This document shows, piece by piece, positions 61,127-64,000 of a stretch of DNA of 64,000 nt. The DNA is taken from the NCBI GenBank assembly GCA_002412625.1, contig DHVK01000044.1, positions 23,770-87,769 on the forward strand, in the 5' to 3' direction. The stretch's first letter is position 1, and each line of letters starts with the position of its first letter. A program made the translations under genes and the position numbers. Under the pieces are notes generated by a model. That model made no database searches, was not told the origin of the DNA, and saw nothing but the letters and a program-made list of their open reading frames with translations. This DNA comes from Cloacimonetes bacterium UBA5210 (GTDB lineage Bacteria; Cloacimonadota; Cloacimonadia; Cloacimonadales; Cloacimonadaceae).

Positions 61127-63777
61127 CCCAGAACCTCCCCCTCCCTAAACCTCAGCGCCGGCCGGGTCAACAAGCCATAGCCGCTAAAGGTTCGGTCCGG
61201 CATCAGTTCCAAGGGAGCTGGATCATCCGCCAGATAGGACAGGATTACCGGGAAGATATCCTGATTAAGGCTTAGTTCCTGATCATATTTCTCTGCTCGG
61301 ATATGGTCCGGCCAGCGGATAGCGACCAGGGTGCCGATGCGATCCCAGATCAGATCCGGCGTGATATCCTCCAGTTTCCAGTTTTGCAGCACATAGCAAT
61401 CCCCGCTCAGAGCAGGACCGTGGTCACCGATAAAGACCGCGATTGCTGTCGGGTCGTGTTCATGCAGAGCAGCCAGATCCTGTTCCAGATACTGCAGCGC
61501 TGCCAGATAGCGCTCTATCCAGAGTTCAGTTTCATTCGGCAGGCATTTTCCGCTGTTTTGCGAATGCCCGGGTTGGGAAAAATGGTCCAGCACAAACTTC
61601 GGTGCCACACCATCCTTGATCAATTCATGCTTGCGCTTCTGCCGATCATCCTCACTGTAGCGATCTTCAGCCATTATGCCTTTGGTGTCGAAGCGGAACT
61701 CTCCCTGTAAAACACCCCGCAAGAGGGTAAAGAAGAAATCGCTCTGAACAGCAGACAACTCTTTGGGCGGAAAGTATTCAGTCACCAAGTCTTGATTGGA
61801 GATCGCGTGAGTTCCCGTATAGTAGTTTTTTAGGAGCTTATGGCTGTGATATCCGGCTTGGGTCAAGAGCAGATTGGTCACCGAATTTCCGCTATAGACA
61901 TCCTGCATCGCGCTCATGGAGCTGTACTGTTCAGCACTCATATTGAGCAGCATCGCCATGCTGTTCAGGCTTTCATTGCCCAGGGTATAGGTATCTTCAT
62001 AGATCTTGTAGCCATACTTAGCAAAGAGTTCTTGCAGCGGTGCAAAGGGCAGATTTTGTTCCCGGAATACTCTGGGATTGGGCACGCCATCATAGACGAA
62101 GAGATAGATATTCGGTTTATCCATGATCTCCAGATTTTGCAGAAGCGCCGGGATCAGCTGCAAGTCCCGTCGGGAAGAGCTTTCGCCGCGGATGAGGGAC
62201 AGCGTGAAATTGCCCAAGGCAGCAAGAAAGAGTACGATGAAGATAGAATTGAGCGCGGTTTTGGTGTGTTTAGGCGCTACAGCGCGTGGCGGTACGATGG
62301 TAGCGGCGGACGCTGATCCGCCGATTGGCTTAGCCGCTTCAGCGAGCGCTTGTACATTAAGCGCGTGAAATCTTCTGTAAAGCCAGATCAGTAGCATCGC
62401 CACCAGTAATATCAGCCAAAAATCGCCGTCATGAGCGCTGTTTTTCTGCATCATTGCCCTTAACACCGGCAAGAAGCAGAAGAGCATTGCAAAAGCCAGC
62501 GCATAAAGCGATAGCAGACCTTGATCCCGTTCATCGCCGGGCACAAAGTATTCTGTAAGCTTCAGAATCATACGTCCCAGAATGAAGATTGCGTAAGGCA
62601 AAACCAGAAATAGAGGGTAATACCACGCGCTCAGATAATCCGGATTTGCCGCTGCCAGATGCAGGGACGGAATCAGGAGGCAAGCAGCGTAGATTAGCCA
62701 CGTGCCAAGGCTACCGGGCAGAGGCGCGCTTGCTGCCCCGGGCTTGCGGTGATGCTTGCGGGGCACCATTTGGTAGATCACCAGCACAGCACTCAGCGCC
62801 AGATAGTAGCCTGCCAGATAGGCAAAGATCACAAAGCGCTTATCCGATATCCGATAATGCCCGCTCAGGTGTGCCAGCCCCACCATCAGCAGCGGCACAA
62901 AGCCCAATATTCGTGAAACGCGTTTATAGGGAAATGCTCCCCACGCCAGCACCAGATAGTATAAGCCGATACTTGCCATGAACAGGGGAACGGTCTTGGA
63001 AAAGCGATAGAAGAAGATTCCTTCAGCATCGGCAATGAACTCCAGAAAGTTCGAAAACACGATCAATATCAAGAAAGGCAACAGCACCCGGATTGAAAAG
63101 GCAGGCAAAGCTCTTTGCAGCTTGATGGAAGCCGCATCCCGCACCGGGCTTCGCCCTTTATCGAGCATCCTGAGCGCCAGAACCTTCAGCAGAAAGATGA
63201 GATTGTTGCTCGTCCAATAGATCAATAGCGCCGCGGGAGCATTGTAGAGTAGTGCCAAAAACAGTATTGCGATGCCGGAAGCCTGCAGTTTGTCCTTTAG
63301 CCGAAACTCTGGATTGAGCCCCGCCGTGAGCAGGTTGATCCCGGTCATCAGAAATGGCAATACATTGTAGCCCAGGATCATTGCATCCGGCTGCGCGAGA
63401 TCTCGGATAATCCAGAAACCCACGCCGCTGAGTTCCGGAAGGTCTTTCAAAGCATGATAAGCGGCGAACAGGAAGGGTAACTGAAAGATAAGCGGTAAGG
63501 CAGAACGCAGCGCGAAAACCGGATGATAACGATAACGCCGATAGAGATCGCTGATCTTCTGCTGAGCCTGCGCGCCTCGGTAGTTCTGGCGGATTTCTGC
63601 CAATTGCGCCGCCATGATGCCCTGCACTTGCGCTTCCCTTTGGGGGAATATCCGGAAGATCCGGTTCAGCAAAGTCAGCATGATCGCGGTAAATACAGAG
63701 AGGATTATAAGCGCGACGGTATAGCTGCCGCTGTGGGCAGAGAGATTTAGATAGAGGGTTTGGAAGAGATTTATCAT
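61114..63777 (-). CDS. YidC/Oxa1-like domain fused to an alkaline-phosphatase-superfamily transferase
   Basis: Protein of 887 residues. Residues 20-205 follow the YidC/Oxa1 core: a coiled basic loop (QREAQVQGIMAAQLAEI, KISDLYRRYRYHP), then SALPLIFQLPFLFAAYHALKD, NVLPFLMTGINLL, and APAALLIYWTSNNLIFLLK. Residues about 225-530 add eight or more membrane helices. From residue 552 a phosphatase/sulfatase-fold domain starts (NIYLFVYDGVPNP; GNESLNSM near 600 as nucleophile area; FIGDHGP near 777-783 as metal site). This resembles EptA/LtaS-type phospho-transferases. It heads the phosphonate genes, so it may attach phosphonate to glycan outside the membrane. Confidence 0.82.
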   Translation of the reverse strand: MINLFQTLYLNLSAHSGSYTVALIILSVFTAIMLTLLNRIFRIFPQREAQVQGIMAAQLAEIRQNYRGAQAQQKISDLYRRYRYHPVFALRSALPLIFQLPFLFAAYHALKDLPELSGVGFWIIRDLAQPDAMILGYNVLPFLMTGINLLTAGLNPEFRLKDKLQASGIAILFLALLYNAPAALLIYWTSNNLIFLLKVLALRMLDKGRSPVRDAASIKLQRALPAFSIRVLLPFLILIVFSNFLEFIADAEGIFFYRFSKTVPLFMASIGLYYLVLAWGAFPYKRVSRILGFVPLLMVGLAHLSGHYRISDKRFVIFAYLAGYYLALSAVLVIYQMVPRKHHRKPGAASAPLPGSLGTWLIYAACLLIPSLHLAAANPDYLSAWYYPLFLVLPYAIFILGRMILKLTEYFVPGDERDQGLLSLYALAFAMLFCFLPVLRAMMQKNSAHDGDFWLILLVAMLLIWLYRRFHALNVQALAEAAKPIGGSASAATIVPPRAVAPKHTKTALNSIFIVLFLAALGNFTLSLIRGESSSRRDLQLIPALLQNLEIMDKPNIYLFVYDGVPNPRVFREQNLPFAPLQELFAKYGYKIYEDTYTLGNESLNSMAMLLNMSAEQYSSMSAMQDVYSGNSVTNLLLTQAGYHSHKLLKNYYTGTHAISNQDLVTEYFPPKELSAVQSDFFFTLLRGVLQGEFRFDTKGIMAEDRYSEDDRQKRKHELIKDGVAPKFVLDHFSQPGHSQNSGKCLPNETELWIERYLAALQYLEQDLAALHEHDPTAIAVFIGDHGPALSGDCYVLQNWKLEDITPDLIWDRIGTLVAIRWPDHIRAEKYDQELSLNQDIFPVILSYLADDPAPLELMPDRTFSGYGLLTRPALRFREGEVLGINY

Positions 63778-63784
63778 TTTTTTT

Positions 63785-63845
63785 CTTGGTTCTGCAGTTG
63801 ATTGGTGATGCGGTTGATTGGTGTTGCAGTTGCTTAGTTCTGCGG
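63785..63845. repeat. GGTTGATTGGTG-word block upstream of the fusion gene
   Basis: Reads TTGGTTCTGCAGTTGATTGG, then GATGCGGTTGATTGGTG and GTTGCAGTTGCTTAGTTC. Same words as at 58112-58165. Confidence 0.55.
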
Positions 63846-63853
63846 TAGGGCGT

Positions 63854-63975
63854 AGCTTCGGAAAGCTACGATACAGGGATCTCGCAGCTTCGGAAAGCTA
63901 CGATACAGGGATCTCGCAGCTTCGGAATGCTACGATACAGGGATCTCGCAGCTTCGGAAAGCTGCGATACGAAAG
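63854..63975. repeat. 32-bp tandem repeat with conserved hairpin, four units
   Basis: Units start at 63854, 63886, 63918 and 63950 and begin AGCTTCGGAAAGCT, followed by ACGATACAGGGATCTCGC. Each unit can form a stem around loop CGGA; units 1 and 4 make perfect 8-bp stems with a paired T-A to C-G change. The end of the window follows. Confidence 0.88.
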
Positions 63976-64000
63976 GGATAGGGTAGGGGAGTTTTCCATT

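Noticed and set aside
61114..63777. General membrane insertase YidC
   Set aside because: The YidC-like part is only the first 205 residues, lacks the periplasmic domain, and is fused to a transferase in a glycan locus; a housekeeping role is unlikely.

Overview
The window reads as one contig from a Gram-negative, LPS-bearing anaerobe of the Fibrobacterota-Chlorobiota-Bacteroidota side of the tree, most plausibly a Candidatus Cloacimonadota-type bacterium. The reasons are the split heptose genes hldA/hldC, two large secreted proteins with an NPFNP-type or T9SS-like C-terminal domain, and many small GxxExxY and four-helix-bundle (IVP) genes among degenerate intergenic repeats. No rRNA or tRNA gene was seen, so the placement is inference.

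Region 1 (1-13.2 kb, + strand) is a tight housekeeping run in which most genes overlap by 1-14 bases: plsY end, purF, hldA, hldC, an RseC-like redox membrane protein, folB, folK, a short GlmU-like uridylyltransferase, a HIT hydrolase, a LytR_C protein, rsfS, argS, rimI, nadB, tmk, a CtpA-type S41 protease and a response regulator, closed by a clear terminator. Region 2 (13.2-22 kb) is mixed: a 97-bp direct repeat with a hairpin, an ornithine/alanine-racemase-like gene with a GNAT gene (- strand), a B12-binding sensor with the CarH-type Wx9EH signature followed directly by a soluble histidine kinase, a 5'-truncated GLUG-repeat surface protein, hairpin repeats, and a second secreted protein.

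Region 3 (22-63.8 kb, - strand, read right to left) is a large surface-polysaccharide locus. It begins with a protein fusing a YidC/Oxa1-like domain to an alkaline-phosphatase-superfamily transferase, then a cytidylyltransferase-PEP mutase fusion and phosphonopyruvate decarboxylase (phosphonate synthesis). Next come Wzx flippase, glycosyltransferases, a nucleotidyltransferase/LegB/LegC/acetyltransferase set for a 4-amino-4,6-dideoxy sugar, pyruvyl transferase, a Wzy-like polymerase, an ATP-grasp enzyme and three CapK-like adenylate-forming enzymes. It ends with WbjB/WbjC/WbjD for UDP-L-FucNAc, a WbpP-like epimerase, two WbmS-like proteins and the initiating sugar-phosphate transferase. Together these predict a phosphonate- and pyruvate-decorated glycan containing FucNAc and an acylated amino sugar.

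The most unusual layer is a set of at least nine compact cassettes in region 3. Most are bounded by inverted ends built from degenerate 7-9-base words (CACGAATG, GATCATG, CGCAGAT, ATTAATGATG, GGGTTTT and others). Some carry a single GxxExxY (PD-(D/E)XK-like) gene or a four-helix-bundle gene, others are empty. One empty cassette lies in frame inside legC, a related word-rich insertion lies in frame inside wbjC, and cassette ends supply start, stop or C-terminal codons to adjacent genes. This looks like a family of small mobile elements and is the best candidate for an undescribed system here.
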